A stretch of 64,000 nucleotides of DNA from Larimichthys crocea (GCF_000972845.2 NW_020852928.1:496001-560000); one strand, 5' to 3'. Shown: positions 17,265-30,665, counted from the first letter of the stretch. Program-made: numbers and translations. The notes: generated by a model not told the origin, from the letters alone.

Positions 17265-17900
17265 GATCAAATCAAATCAAATTTTATTTGTATAGCCCAA
17301 AGTCAAAAAGTACATTTGCCTCAGAGGCTTTACAATCTGTACAGGGAGTGACACCCTCTGTCCTTAGACCCTCGGTTCAAGTGAGGAAAAACTTGCCCAC
17401 AAAAAACCTTTAACAGGAAAAAAATGTGGAAGAAACCTCAGGAAGAGCCACAGAGGAGGGATCCCTCTCCCAGGACAGACAGACGTGCAATGGATGTCAC
17501 GTGTACAGAACAAATCAACACAAACATATTGTACAATTACAATGAATGATAAAATGACAATGAATTACAATGAATGATAAAATGACAATGAATTACAATG
17601 ACTGATAAAATGACAATGAATTACAATGAATGATAAAATGACAATGAATCACAATGAATGATAAAATGATTACAGAAGCAGTGGAACCTGTGATAGAGAT
17701 AGAGAGACACATATAGACACACATATATATATAGCAGCAGCAAATCATGAACTAACTATAAACTGTAATGGAGATATGGTAACAATAATGACAGTAGTAA
17801 TATATGTAGAGGACGTCATGCAGGATCACAGCAGCAGCCACGATCCACGAGAACCTGCTGGACGACAGAGCACAGAAACTCCAGGGAAGAAGTTTTGTTA
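17265..17900 (-). repeat. LINE-tail-like dispersed repeat, copy A
   Basis: The left end is (ATCAA)n followed by tttgtatagcccaaagtcaaaaag, recognised as the tail of a repeat common in fish. It contains a short internal tandem array of acaatgaatgataaaatg (17541-17665). The same sequence occurs in reverse at 22420-23020. The short tandem tail suggests a CR1/L2-type LINE or a SINE that uses one; family not certain. Confidence 0.75.
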
Positions 17901-20843
17901 GCAGCCATCATTGCTGGCAGTTAAAGCTAAACAAAATCCCATATGAACACTCATACAGCTGATTCAGCTAATCAAAAGGAGCTACTGATTGTATCTGACT
18001 TGTTAACAAATTGCCACAAATTCAACACGTAGAAGAAAAGAGCTTTCAGGCTCCTTCTTCCTTCTTCTGTCACCATAGCTTATGCTGCATTAGCATGGGC
18101 GGTTTACAAGCACTCCTCTTTATAAAATGACCTTGCTCCTTTGAGGCCCCACGCTGAGCTCTACAATCAAACAATCTGCTCGAGTATTTTACAGTGACAC
18201 CAAACATGTTACAATTGATCTGAAGAAGCTTCAGTGTGTATTGATGAAATATCTGCATGTCTGCTCTCAGCAACTCTTTGGTTTTGTTTATTGCTGACAG
18301 GACTCGCAGGTCTTTAACAGAGACTATGTATCAGTTGTGAATACACAAGACGTCTGCAGACACATACTGACTCAACCACTTTACTGGATGATCCCACTGA
18401 AGTTACTTCCCTGTTCATTGATTTGAATGTTAGGCCATGATTCAGTTTGGGAAAAAATGCTTCTGTTATATTTTTCAGTTTGTATGTTTTGTCACTTGGC
18501 TATACTTTACAATACTATACTAACACTGATACTGCAAAGGTGTCCAAAGCTAGGGCCAGATCTGATGTCCTTTGCACTGTATCCCTCTAAACTGTCTTCT
18601 GAAAGCTCGGCCTAGCGTTTGCATTCCACATCTGATGTTACACACATTTAACAGGCTACATTTTTGGATGGGACCTCATATAGAGGCAACAAAAGTGTTC
18701 AGCAAAGGTCTGAGACAGACTCCAGGGTTAAAAGTTGACCTAGGTCAACCTTGCATATCAGAGCTGTGTCTTCCGGGCCAGGTCCAGAATGTGGCCGCTG
18801 CTCAAATCACAGGTTACAGATGGTCAGTTTGTGCTGGGCTCTACGTGGACCGAGCTCCACCCAGCAAGGATGGAAAACACCTCTGACCACAGCTCCTGTG
18901 GCCAAGCACAGTCAAACCTAGGCGTTATCACCTTGGCTGCACTCTCCTACAGACCAAATGTCACTGTGAAACATCAATTAATGTGCAAGCTATATGAGTT
19001 CATATGTGACTCCTGTAAACTGGAACTCTTCTTTGGAAACTTGTGATGTGATGTACTCTAATGATTGTTTGATAGTCGATGTGTCTCAGCAGTTAAGCTG
19101 CTATGAAGTAGTGCAGAAAATTGATTTGGTGCATCCATTTCCAACTTTATTGGACTGCATCTATTTCAGTTAGTGGTATTCAATTACCCAGTATGACCTG
19201 CATCCTGGCTCACAGTACAACAGCGCTCTGTGGCTGTAATACATTCTGGTTTACTGAGTCAACTGTCAGTGGAGAAAATTGATACCTATCTCTGCCTGGA
19301 GAGTATAGAGGTGGATTCCTGACATCACTTCCTCTCTAGCTGCTGTTTTACTAGCTTGTGTAATTAAATTCAATCTGTCCCCGAGGGCTTCATCTGTCGT
19401 CTTTCTGAAAAAAGGAAACATGTTTCTGGAGATAAAGGAATGTCAGCAACAGAGAATTCTCTATAATTTAAATCCTTGTAATTGTATTAAGAAATGATTG
19501 TATACAATTCCCATGAAGATTCACTTTTGCAGTTCATGTGTTATTTGTCATTGTACCTTTTTTGCTATCTCCTAAGGCTTTTGAGAAACAATGTCCGTTT
19601 TTATCTACTATTCTTGTGTAGACAATTGGACCACACCGCACACTGTGGAGTCTTGTTATATTCCAAGGCTGGACTTTTGGTAATGTGTGTGGTTAAAACT
19701 GACATTGTAATTTTGAGGTTTTCTTAGTATTGGAACAGAGGTTCCAGTTTCACAGACTCTGTAGGAAGGAGCTCAAACATCACAGTGGTCCTGGATCTTT
19801 GAGCCACACGAGCTGTGGCTGATTTTAAATGTGTCTTGTGTGTAAAAGTTTCATTCAGAATGTGACATTAAATACACATACTGGTCTTAACTACTCAGAA
19901 ACCACCCAACTACCCATCATCAAAGCCGAGTTAGAACTTAGTCCATTCTGGACAATTAGTTCAACCATGTACTTCTGGTAACGTAACCACTATTAACACC
20001 CCATCAAATTGCTATTGAGCTTTCCAAAACCCAAAGAGCTGATTGTATTTTAACACCCTGGCTCAAGTCACAGCTCAGCCAATCATAGTAGCTTCTATTG
20101 TTGTGTTTCGTGTATTAGTGACCATAAAGAGCCTTCATAGGGCCCAATAGACCCACTGTGGGATCCCAGGGACCAAACACAGGGGCCACAACTAGGAAAC
20201 TGTTGTATTGTTATTCGTAGAAGCAGACACTCTGTCTTTTGAGTGCTGTTGGGGGATCCACTATTACAGGTAGTTGCGAACTGTTGCTACTTGTCGAGAT
20301 GAAGGCCCAGTACACAATGACCTGCTGCAGGGTACAATGACTTCAAATAAGTTTCAAGGTAAACTGCCTCTGCACAACAGAGAGACTTGGGCCCATCAAG
20401 TCACAGACACTGAGGGCCACCTTGCGTATTGAGCCGCGTATTGGTGATTTGAGGTTTTCGGGGTTTGGAGAGTCGTAAATGAACAGAGTCATAACATGTC
20501 TGTGTCATGTTTGCCAGTGAAAGGACAGTGAATGGAGGAGGGCTGAAGTGATGTTGTTGTGAACCAGCAGAGCAATAATGTTGTGATCAAATAGAGGGAA
20601 GCTACACAGGAGCCCGGGACAGTCTGGACAGACTCACAGTCTGAGTGAACTTTAAGGGTAACCTGTTATTACCACATGTGTCTTTCTTCCACCTGCTGTT
20701 TTGTTCCAGTCCTGTAACATGAGGCAGCAGGTTAGTTAGTCACTCTGAATGCACCACTACTGTCCTCTAGTGGCAGTTTCTGTTAAGTGCAGTCCAGGAA
20801 AGCCCAACTTAAAAAACACTGTCATTGTTACCAGTATCACATT
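17901..20843. other. no gene seen
   Basis: Non-coding spacer between the inverted LINE-tail copies. The 104-codon frame at 18572-18886 shows no family motif. Confidence 0.45.
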
Positions 20844-20851
20844 ACTATATG

Positions 20852-21148
20852 CAGGGCCGGTCCTAGCTATGGGCAATGTGGGCGGCCGCCCAGGGCGCAT
20901 TCTCTGTGGGGGGCGCACGAACACCCGAAAAAGCAAAAAACCCCGGTAATTTTCGATACCGCTCATTAAGTTAGCGGAGTGGGCGCCCCGGGAGCGGGGT
21001 GTTGACAAGGCAGAGGGGGGCGTCGGACAGACCGATGGGGGCGCACGGCGCATCCAGGGGCGCACGGGCGGCCGTTAGGGCGCACGAGAAAATGTTCGCC
21101 TGGGAGGGGGGGTCGCCCAGGGCGCAAATGTGGCCAGGACCGGCGCTG
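20852..21148. mobile_element. hAT-like MITE (297 bp), GC-rich
   Basis: Ends CAGGGCCGGTCCTAGC and (reverse complement) CAGCGCCGGTCCTGGC form imperfect terminal inverted repeats; the arms extend through CGCCCAGGGCGCA. A perfect 8-bp target duplication ACTATATG flanks it (20844-20851, 21149-21156). The interior is G-rich with repeated GGGCGCAC motifs. No transposase. Confidence 0.88.
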
Positions 21149-21156
21149 ACTATATG

Positions 21157-22419
21157 TACATACAGAATTGCATATATATCTCTACAGTATATTGCAAATG
21201 GATGTGTGTTTATTAGTATTCATCAGTGATAGTGTTTGATGAAGATATATCAGACTGTCATACACACACAGTATTTGTTAGTAGGTACATTCATTGTTGG
21301 TGTGAGTCTGCACATGGTATTTGCTGACAAGAATTTATTCTTAAATTATTAAGACCAGCATGTGATACTTTTATCCAATACTGTCACAAGCACTGTACCT
21401 TTTGGTATATACACAGGAAGTCCATCTATTAAATCACCAGAGTAAGCATTTTGGGGAGGTTAGCCTTTTATACTGTGAGCTATTTATTATTAAGCTCTGT
21501 GTAAAATGACATGATTGACATCTATTTAAAAGCTGCTGCATGTCAGGAGCTTTATTCAAATTGAACAGATTTGGGATGTATCACAGTTTGATGCTCATAA
21601 ATATTTGTACAGGATTTTATTTTTGCTTCATTACATACCTTTTTCAAATCATCTCATATTCTGTGGTGAAACATCTGATGGATGACAAATGAATGCACAA
21701 TAGAAATGGTGTTGTGCATTCAGTCATCCTCGTATGTGTCACAAACATTTGTGGGGATCAAACTTGTTAAATGTGCATGTGTGTGTTCCAAAAGGTGCCA
21801 GCCTGGATGGGTTAAATGCGGAGAAGTAATTTCACGTTCAACATCATTAATGATTAAGTTTCCTTAAAAAAAAAAAAAAAAAATGTAAATGATTATTTAT
21901 GAAATGACTTTCACTGCTGTTTTAAGTCTGGGAATGTCATCATGTTAACAATGTGCTGCACCACATGCACATCCGTATAGTTAGGACACTATTACTTGGT
22001 TAATCATTAACCTTTGACCCTGACAATAGCTTCATATTTCCACTTACACAACACACACACTGCTCATCCACATCAAAGCCAACAGGTGGAAAAACGCCCT
22101 AACACATACACATTGAGCAATGAAAGGCTGCAATCAACATGTGACTGCCTTTAATGATGTGGGAGAATAAACGTGTGAGTAGTGGAGCAGTCAGCAGAAA
22201 CCAGCTCAGCTCTGGAAACAGCTCAGATGCTTATTGGCCCTCCATGTTAGCATTCAAGCATCTGTGGTCATGTCTGCAGCCCCGGGGCAAGGCAGTGGTG
22301 ATTAACATTTAAAACAGGCCCAGGACACCACCCACCCCCTACCCTACCCCACCCTCCACCACAGCTCTGGAAGACAGATATATATTGGGATATTAGCCAG
22401 TCCACCTCTGATATCTACT
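21157..22419. other. no gene seen
   Basis: AT-rich, with an A17 tract at 21867-21883. Confidence 0.5.
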
Positions 22420-23020
22420 CACCCTCTGTAAACATCCATGTCTCATTAATGCATGTTACTAACTAAACTTCTTCCCTGGAGTGTCTGGCTCTGTGTCCAG
22501 CAGGTTCTCGTGGATCGTGGCTGCTGCTGTGGTCCTGCATGACGCCACTACATAATTACTACTGTCATTATTGTTACCATATCTCCATTACAGTTATAGT
22601 TAGTTCATCATGATTGCTGCTGCGTGCATCTGTGTCTCTCTATCTCTATCACAGGTTCCACTGCTACTGTAATCATTTATCATTCATTGTGATTCATTGT
22701 CATTTTATCATTCATTGTGATTCATTGTCATTTATCATTCATTGTAATTGTACAATATGTTTAGTTGATTTGTTCTGTACATTTGACATCCATTGCAACG
22801 GCTGTCCGTCCTGGGAGAGGGATCCCTCCTCTGTGGCTCTTCCTGAGGTTTCTTCCACATTTTTTCCCTGTTAAAGGTTTTTTGTGGGCAAGTTTTTCCT
22901 CACTGGAACCGAGGGTCTAAGGACAGAGGGTGTCACTCCCTGTACAGATTGTAAAGGAAAATGTACTTTGTGACTTTGGGCTATACAAATAAAATTTGAT
23001 TTGATTTGATTTGATTTGAT
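22420..23020 (+). repeat. LINE-tail-like dispersed repeat, copy B (inverted relative to copy A)
   Basis: Reverse-complement match to 17265-17900, ending with five (TTTGA) units at 22995-23020. The shared ccagcaggttctcgtggatc and gggagtgacaccctctgtcc blocks show the relationship. Only two to three units of the internal 18-bp array remain here. Confidence 0.75.
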
Positions 23021-23450
23021 TTTAATGATGACATGATAATGGTAGGATCTCTGACCAGCAGGGGTGAAAGTCTGGGAAGTGGGGTTGTGGAAGAGCAGTA
23101 CAAATGTGCACAACAATGCAATACAATTAAGGATCATGTCATCGTGGCTTATGGTTAGCATTATTGTACCTTGGGATTGATCTAAATGGTTAGTTTTTAG
23201 GATTTTCTTGCCTCAGTTAGAAGCATCCGAAGAGAGAGATTTACTCTTGTCCAGCAGACTCTTGCTCAGTTATGGTTTTCTCTTCTTTGCTTCCTCTGTT
23301 AACGTCCTCTTTGGTTTCTTTGTCATTAGCTATGTCCATAGAAGCTGCTGAGCCCAGTTAGATTAGGGTTAGGCTCATCTAGCTCTAGTTCTGGCTGCTC
23401 TGCTCACCACCAGCATTCCCCTTTGCCCTGGGCCTGAAAACCTCCTCTTC

Positions 23451-23665
23451 TTGGTGGTCCACAATGCCTGTGGTACAAACAGTGACTAACAAACTGAGCT
23501 AACATTAGCTAACAGCAGCTACAGAAGTTTACTTCACTGTCCATCATAAACTCTGTAAATCACAGAGAGTTGAGGCGGAGCAGCCAGAGGACATCAGAAA
23601 ACAATTTCTCCATAAAATATGATCCAGTTTCACCAGAATCAGTCAAATAGTTGGTGCTGTGTGAC
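23451..23665 (+). repeat. dispersed repeat, copy 2 of 2
   Basis: Direct-orientation partner of 4299-4475, with an additional segment (about 23575-23612) absent from copy 1. Confidence 0.7.
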
Positions 23666-24589
23666 TCAGTGCTGTAAAGCGTTACGTACTTCTCCTGACC
23701 CGAAACCCAAAGTTACATAGTGTGAGAACAGACATATGAATGACAGAGACACCGTTCACCTGATCACAGGTCAGTGTAGACACAATGTTTTTTTAATGAC
23801 AGCAGCTCTGCTGTGCATTCAGTCAACATTTAAAATGAACAATCACAGAGAAAGTTAAAGGTGATCAAATGTTCTTTCACTTTCCTCAGTGGAGAGCTTC
23901 AATTGATTCATTTTTAGAGTCCTAACCAGGCAAAACTCATTTCACATGACTAACAAAAGTCTGAAAAAAAGTTAAAATACTTTTTAGATAACTAACTAAC
24001 TTTCTTCTTTTTCTTCCCTTGTTAATTATTCTTAGATTTATTTTACATGACAGATGCGTTCAAATATTCACATATTTAATAAAATCGATTCTAAATTCCT
24101 TAAGAGTGAAAACCATTTAGGCATAAAATGATCGCGTGATAAGTTAAACTATGAGTTAACTGCAGCTTCCCTGAATAAAGATGAGCTCCCTCTCAGTGTC
24201 TGTGTGTTGGTGTATTTATGTGAAGGCTAAAATGCATGCATGGCCATAGAACTGCTTGTGTGGCAACAAGGCACTAAAGCATAAACAATAGGCTGGCCCA
24301 GTCGTAAGACACCCTCTACACTTACAGCCTGTAGCAGTGACGTGCCATATTCACCATCTATCTGCCAGGGCATTTACACACCCACCATCAAAAGCTCTGT
24401 GAGACAGGGGAGGGAGGGGAGGAGAGAGATGGAGGGCAGAGAAAAAGTGACACATAAAGAGTGGAGGGGGGGGGGGACTATGTCATTAGAGAGTGAAGGT
24501 GGAAATCCAGAAAACAGAAGAGAGACTGTGTCTTTGTTTAAGAGATGCAATGCAGCCTCCACACTGGTCAGCATTCAGTACAGTTCTAC
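23666..24589. other. no gene seen
   Basis: AT-rich non-coding sequence; a purine/G-rich patch at 24400-24480. Confidence 0.5.
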
Positions 24590-24990
24590 ATTGATAATAC
24601 GAATACTTATACAGAGTGCTTTACATGACACTCAAATACACTAAAAACAAAAAAAAAGAAAATTAATTTTGAATCTAGATGTTTGTGAGAAGAGTTCCAA
24701 CGGGGGAGGAGGCAGCTACGGAGAAGGCTCTGTCACCCCAGATCCAGTTATGGCCGTTAGAGGTGGAGACAGGAGGTTGGCATCAGAAGTGTGGAGGCTG
24801 CAGGGCCGAGTGTGGTAGTGGAGCAGGTCTCTGAGCTAGCAGCGGGGCTGGTTATAGAGGGACTTTTGAGTTAGAAGAAGAACTTAGAAGTGGATCAATT
24901 GTGGGACAAGGAACCAGTTCTTGAGGACACGGGTAAGACGAGCAGCAGAGTGATACTCCGAGTGAGCAGGTCACCATTCAGACTACATCG
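24590..24990 (+). repeat. dispersed teleost repeat (LINE-like tail)
   Basis: Contains tatacagagtgctttacatgac followed by gttccaacgggggaggaggcagc, gaaggctctgtcacccc and later ttatagagggacttttgag. This order of phrases is familiar from a repeat common in fish genomes. No coding sequence. Confidence 0.5.
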
Positions 24991-25339
24991 AAGACACCTC
25001 AATCTGAAAAATGCACCATTTTCTGTCCATATTGGGCCTCTGTCAACTCTGCACAGCATTTTCACATCCAAAAAACAGATCTTTAAAAACAATGTCCAGA
25101 ACAGTAAAACTCAGACAAACTGAGAAACTTCCATCACTTGTTTTAAATGTTGACATATGTTACTTATTTTGTCAGGTAACCTTACAGTCATAAAATGACT
25201 TGATTGACATCGCAGTGAAGCAGCATTATTGTTCAGCTGGCTATAGTGTTTATGAGACACTACAGTTGTCTGACAACAGACACAGAAACACAGTGAGTTG
25301 CATTTAGACACATGAAGGTGAAGATCGTGGAGCTCCTGA

Positions 25340-25540
25340 AGGCTGTGCCATCGGTGTGTGAATGTGTATGAATGGTTAGCTCCTCAAACTGATGAGCATT
25401 TGGCACCATGCATGGCAGCTAATGCCATCAGTGTATGAATGTGTGTGAATGGGTGAATGAGATATGTAATGTAAAAGAGCTTTGAGTGGTCGGAAGACTA
25501 GAAAGGAGATATATAAGTACAGTCCATTTACCATTTGCCA
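25340..25540 (+). repeat. tRNA-derived SINE, tail part
   Basis: Reads tgtgccatcggtgtgtgaat ... aagagctttgagtggtcgg ... cagtccatttacc, the reverse complement of the repeat at 63121-63427. The tRNA-like head is missing here. Confidence 0.65.
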
Positions 25541-25862
25541 TGTTAATGTTGCCATGTTATATACACTGTCTGCTCATATCAGGGACTAGACAGCACAAAG
25601 GTTTTAGAGATTCTAGTTATTGCTGCAGAAAATGTTTCCTTTATGATCATGCAAAGTAATGTGAATCTTTCCTCTGCTGCCCACCCAACCTGCCTAATAT
25701 CTGATCAACTGCTTGTTGTTCGACACCCAGTAAACACCTGACCAGATGTTTCCACTTATGCAATATTAGTACTGATACATACAAGTACTGAGATCTGAAG
25801 TTTCAAATGCTGAACTAGGGATGCTTACACACAACTTTATCTGATGTTGGATTGTCACCATT

Positions 25863-26030
25863 TCAATTCAATTATATTTATATAGCACCAAATCATCTAA
25901 CTGTTAGTCCCTGACAACTAAAGAGACCACCATGAGCAAGCACTTGGTGACAGTGGCGAGGAAAAACTTCCTTTTAACAGGCAGAAAATTCGAGCAGACC
26001 CAGGCTGGGTGTCTGGGGGGGAAAGCTCTG
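25863..26030. repeat. dispersed teleost repeat
   Basis: tcaattatatttatatagcacc ... catgagcaagcacttgg ... aggaaaaacttccttttaac. A repeat pattern familiar from many fish genomes. Non-coding; family name uncertain. Confidence 0.55.
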
Positions 26031-26367
26031 GCTCCCAATCTACTCTTCTCCTCACTCACTCAATATGTCTGCTTGAGAACTCTGCTGCACAACGGTCTCA
26101 CATGACATAACAGAGTGCTGCATGACCAGGCACGTGAATACGTGGCTAAATGACTTAATCCACACTCACCAGATCACCCTGTCAGATCAGATCTGTTAAA
26201 AAGGTAGTTTCGGTAACCTGTATGTACCAGGTCTAACACTTTGTGACTGTCTGTGAAAAGTATTACACACTAACACACAACTCCAACCTTCAGTCACACC
26301 AAACTGTTTCTTCATGTCATCTCTTAGATATTACCATTTGATATATTTATTTATTTGATAATATAAT

Positions 26368-26782
26368 TTGAATAGAGTTGCAAGGGTTGGGAAATTTCCA
26401 GTGTATTTCCAGAAACTTTCCACAGGAAGATAAGCTGGGGGGTTTCAGAAATATTCCAAATTGGAAAACATTCTATGGGACTGATGGCAATTTGGGAATT
26501 AACTGGAAACTGGGGATAATTAAAACAAACGGTATCATATCTGAACATAAATATAAACAATTTATTTTGTCATAAGTAATAATAATACAAGAAAAAACGT
26601 GTCAACAGATTTATTTGTAGAATAACTTTATCAATTTATTCAACAATTACTTGCCCCAACAGTTCCCTGTTAAAGGCCAACCTTCAATTTTGTAAAATTC
26701 CCTGTTTATTCCCATAAATTTCTGTTAATTCCCATGGAAATTTTCAAACTTTGAAAATTCCCAGAACTTTGCAACCCAAGAT
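26368..26782. mobile_element. degenerate hAT-like palindromic element
   Basis: The left end agttgcaagggttgggaaatttcc pairs imperfectly with the right end (reverse complement gggttgcaaagttctgggaatttt). Internal sequence repeats gaaattcc/ggaatt motifs on both strands. A clean 8-bp duplication is not visible, so boundaries are approximate. Confidence 0.5.
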
Positions 26783-27228
26783 GAATTGAATGAGAGTCTG
26801 GACGATTGAATCAGCTCTCCTGAGGTCCTGATGGTCTGCAGCTGTTAGACAGGTGCTGATGCTGCAATCAGCTTTTACATCATATTCTTCATTTGTGTTT
26901 GTCCTTTTCAGCCATTTTTCAAACTTACATTTTGCATTATGTTGTCTAATCTTATATTGCTAGTTGTGATATTTTTATATTTAAGTCTTTTTCTGTGCTG
27001 CATCCTTTTTCCACATTACTGTCGCCCTGTCTTCTTTCCCCCTCCGTTCTTGCTCTGGTTTAATTACAGCAGCTGTGAGTCCATCCATCTAGTTTTATTA
27101 CTCAGTGACATTGTCGCCACTCTATCTGTCACTGGCCTTGTTCCATGATAACAGACATTTGTCACTGTCCTGTGCCTCCCTGCTGTAATGCCATCAGCAC
27201 CAGTGACAGCCACTTGGCAAGGGACACT

Positions 27229-27230
<2 letters not shown>

Positions 27231-27270
<40 letters not shown>
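27231..27270. repeat. (CA)20 microsatellite
   Basis: 20 uninterrupted CA units. Confidence 0.95.
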
Positions 27271-27272
<2 letters not shown>

Positions 27273-27376
27273 CTTGTATGACCAGAAGGGAACACACTGC
27301 AATAAAGATCAACAGAATGCTTATTAGGGACAGAGGCACTGCCATTAATTACAATTCAGTTGTGTGTGAGGTGACG

Positions 27377-27505
<129 letters not shown>

Positions 27506-28159
27506 AGGCAAGATGATTGAAGAAATATACTATTCTGAATTATGCACACATTCTAACTTGGTTAGACAAATCAGATGAGGAAAACATCTTGGGCACTGAA
27601 GGGCTCGTTCACATGCAACCAGGTAGTAGACGTGTCCCACAACAGAGAAAGGAAACACACAGTTGTTGTGGGAACGGCTGTGTTAAAATGCTCTGTGTAA
27701 GCTCTGCCAAAGCATGATAGTTTAACCGGAGAGTGACTGTGAAACTGTAATGATATACTGTGAGCATAAATATATCTGTTTAAAACTATCCAGTTTGTAT
27801 TAACTGCATGACAACTGTTGCCAGGTGAAGACTGCGAGTCTGCAAAGGTGGCCTTTCACCATGGATGTATTATTAGAACTGGATACTGGACCCAAAGGTG
27901 GCACCTATACAGTCCAATGAGAACTGCTCAGTCAGTCAGTCAGTATACTAACTGACTCGGACTGACTGACTTTTGCAGTTGAAGGTCAACAGTTTTTTGG
28001 ATTACTGGGTTCAATTTAAGTGAAGTTGAGCAGCAGGTCTTACAGTACATCGTGAAGAGACTGTAGCCTGTGTTCTTATAACCTTACTGATAAACATGTC
28101 AGCAGTTGCTCTTCTTCGGCTGTCGTCGAGCAGGTCGTCGACTCCTCCAGTCTGTATGT

Positions 28160-28283
28160 CAAATTGTTCTTGAGCAAGACACTAACCCCCCAAAATGCTG
28201 CATCATCATCAGTGTGTGTGAATGGTTGAATGAGATATGCAGTGTAAAAGTGCCTTGAGTGTTCAGAAGCCTAGAAAAGTGTT
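28160..28283 (+). repeat. tRNA-derived SINE fragment
   Basis: cttgagcaagacactaacccc ... gtgaatggttgaatgagatatgc ... agtgccttgagtg. Same family and orientation as 25340-25540, diverged. Confidence 0.6.
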
Positions 28284-28583
28284 ACAAGCTGGTTTTAGTA
28301 CTGCCAATAATCAAGAGACATGAAGAAGTTTATGACATGCTGGAGTCCGTCCGAATATTATTGTTCACATCCAGTCACAGTTAAGATTGTCATATTGTCA
28401 AGATCCTGTAGAGTAAACCTGCATGCTTGTAGAAGTCGATGCAATAACTGCATTCACTCCTCTGTGCCCCTGTTTGTTTGTTAAACTGTTTGTTAAACAG
28501 TGTGTCTCAGTTAGACTGGACGAATAAGATACTTCCTGTTTTGACCACTAAGGGTCAGAAGTGAGTCAAGTTTGTTAGGGACA

Positions 28584-28609
28584 GTGTGTGTGTGTGTGTG
28601 TGTGTGTGT
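28584..28609. repeat. (GT)n microsatellite
   Basis: 12-13 GT units. Confidence 0.9.
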
Positions 28610-28808
28610 TCTCACACATAGAACATACATGCACGCACAATCTGTGTGCATAAGATAAAACCTCAGGTTAGCTGCTTGTGATTAGTAGTACCAACCTGTA
28701 GAAAACACAGAGGGCTTCCACACCAAACTGTGAAGTCAATATTTTGTTTGTCAAATGTATTTCAGATTGGAGGCTCTGCAGCTCAGAGTTTTCTCGTTCA
28801 ATGTTAAT

Positions 28809-29436
28809 TAGGGATGTAACGATACACTAAACTCACGACTCGATTCGAGTCACGATTTTTTGTTCACGATACGATTTTTTCACGATTTATTTAAAATCAA
28901 AATAAGCTACAGACAAATTATGACCAAATAAAATTATCTTTTTATTTGTAGGAAAAAAATCTCTCTTTACAGAAACTCTCAAACAGTTTGTGTTCTTATT
29001 AGGGCTGCCAGCAAGCAGCTGATCTGACCATTACCTTTCAGCTTGAAGTATGAGCTAACTGAAAATAAAAACAACAAGATGATAGCTCATTAACCCTTTA
29101 ATGAGAGTCCACGGCCCCGGGAAACGGCGAGGTCCGGGCGCTGTAAACGCAGAGCCGGTCGCGGCACACCACCTCAGCGCCGGGGAGAGGACCCATAAGG
29201 GGATCCTCCCGCACCGTGCGGCCTCCCTGACCCGAGTTTAATCCCCCGTGCAGACTGCGCGGAAATTGCGGTGAATGGTTAAAATTGCAACACCGCCCTG
29301 AATTCACGGGGATTCACTGAAGTTGCGTTGAAGTTGCAAATCGCAACATTGTGAATTCCTGGAGGGTCTGTGTTATGGTATCATTTACGGTACAGTCAGG
29401 CCTGACGCCGATTACCACTACTGCGCATGTGTGTTG

Positions 29437-29476
<40 letters not shown>

Positions 29477-29673
29477 CACAGAAAGGCAGATGCGGCAGTG
29501 GAAGCTGTAGCCACAACGTAACCTATTTCTAATTAAAAAAAAGACGAAAAAGAACATATCCTACTTCTCTCCCATTCGCCAAGAATCGCGATTCATTTTT
29601 TCTGTCAACCGATGCGAGTCGTCGCACATTTGTACCGATTTTAATCGTGTCACGATGTATCGTTACATCCCTA
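28809..29673. mobile_element. hAT-like non-autonomous element (865 bp) with GC-rich insert
   Basis: Terminal inverted repeats TAGGGATGTAACGATACA on both ends, with a perfect 8-bp target duplication ATGTTAAT (28801-28808, 29674-29681). The subterminal regions repeat cacgat/atcgtg motifs. The central part, about 29098-29300, is much richer in GC and CpG than the rest, and a (GT)n tract sits at 29440-29475. Confidence 0.88.
29440..29475. repeat. (GT)n microsatellite inside a hAT element
   Basis: About 18 GT units within the element at 28809-29673. Confidence 0.93.
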
Positions 29674-29681
29674 ATGTTAAT

Positions 29682-30413
29682 CAGAGCTGGTTATAACACT
29701 GATTTAGACTGCTGCTGGAGGGATGAACAACATTTGTTGTCTTTAAATCACAGAACACAAAACACGGTATTACAATCTGCATGTAAAACAAACATTTCAG
29801 CACACTTTACTGCACACCACAGATCATACAGAGAACTCTGACACACTCTCATATTAACAAGTAATAGAACTACGATGAAAAGATGACATGGTCAAAACAT
29901 GCATAAATATTGTCACTTCATAGATCATTTCTTTTATCACAATATACAAAAGATTAAAAAATGTATTTCAAAAGGTTAATTTCAATCACACATACTGAAT
30001 TATGCACACATAATTCAGTATGTGTTCAGTATGTATTTCCCACAAGCTGCTGTGACAATCTCTGGTAAGTTTGTTGAGTCTGTGCCCTGACATATATGAA
30101 TTGGGATACTCATGTATACAACTGAAGCACTTCTGGCATTCAAACAATAGATACAGCTATGTGGTGGCTATTATAAAAAAAATAAAAATTATTAAAGTGA
30201 CATAATTGACACCCAAATTTTCCTTAAATGGCTCAAACAGACTGAAACATTAAATTAATACCAGAACTGTACTCAGCAAAGATCTGAACCTGAGTGTGAT
30301 CCAAGTGAGTCCAGGTGAGGTGTGTTTGGTTAATATGTACACATTAAAACAGTGGAATGGAGCAGAGGAAGCGATGAATGGTTTCGTAGTCCCTGTGAGA
30401 ACCTGGAGGTCAG
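29682..30413. other. 3' flank of the transporter gene
   Basis: AT-rich; presumably includes the 3' untranslated region on the minus strand. A small palindrome-like duplication (tgaattatgcacacataattca, about 29996-30017) is visible. Confidence 0.45.
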
Positions 30414-30665
30414 TTAAGGTACAGAGGAAGAGCTGTCAAACTCCAGAGAAGTATGTTCAACACCACCGTAACCATTCATCTTCTTCAACTTCAGCTGGTC
30501 GTGGATCAGGCCCTGGGTCTCTAAGACAGCTTCCTTCTTAGAGAACATTCGGCTGATCTCCATGAAGGTCTTGTTTTTGGTCTCTGGGATCACAATGTGG
30601 ACATATACGGCCACAGACACACAAATGGTGGCAAACACCAAGTAGCAGTAAGACCCCGCTGACTC
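30414..30665 (-). CDS. SLC2A-like exon 12 (residues 439-521, TM12, C-tail and stop)
   Basis: 252 nt including stop. TM12 ([20 protein letters not shown]) is followed by [15 protein letters not shown] and a cytosolic tail of about 45 residues rich in Lys then Ser. Acceptor catcag. I saw no clear AATAAA within about 400 bases downstream on this strand. Confidence 0.94.
   Translation of the reverse strand, partial: ESAGSYCYLVFATICVSVAVYVHIVIPETKNKTFMEISRMFSKKEAVLETQGLIHDQLKLKKMNGYGGVEHTSLEFDSSSSVP

Noticed and set aside
29098..29307. 69-codon minus-strand frame inside the 865-bp hAT element, considered as a captured exon
   Set aside because: Not recognised as any protein; kept only as a compositional finding.
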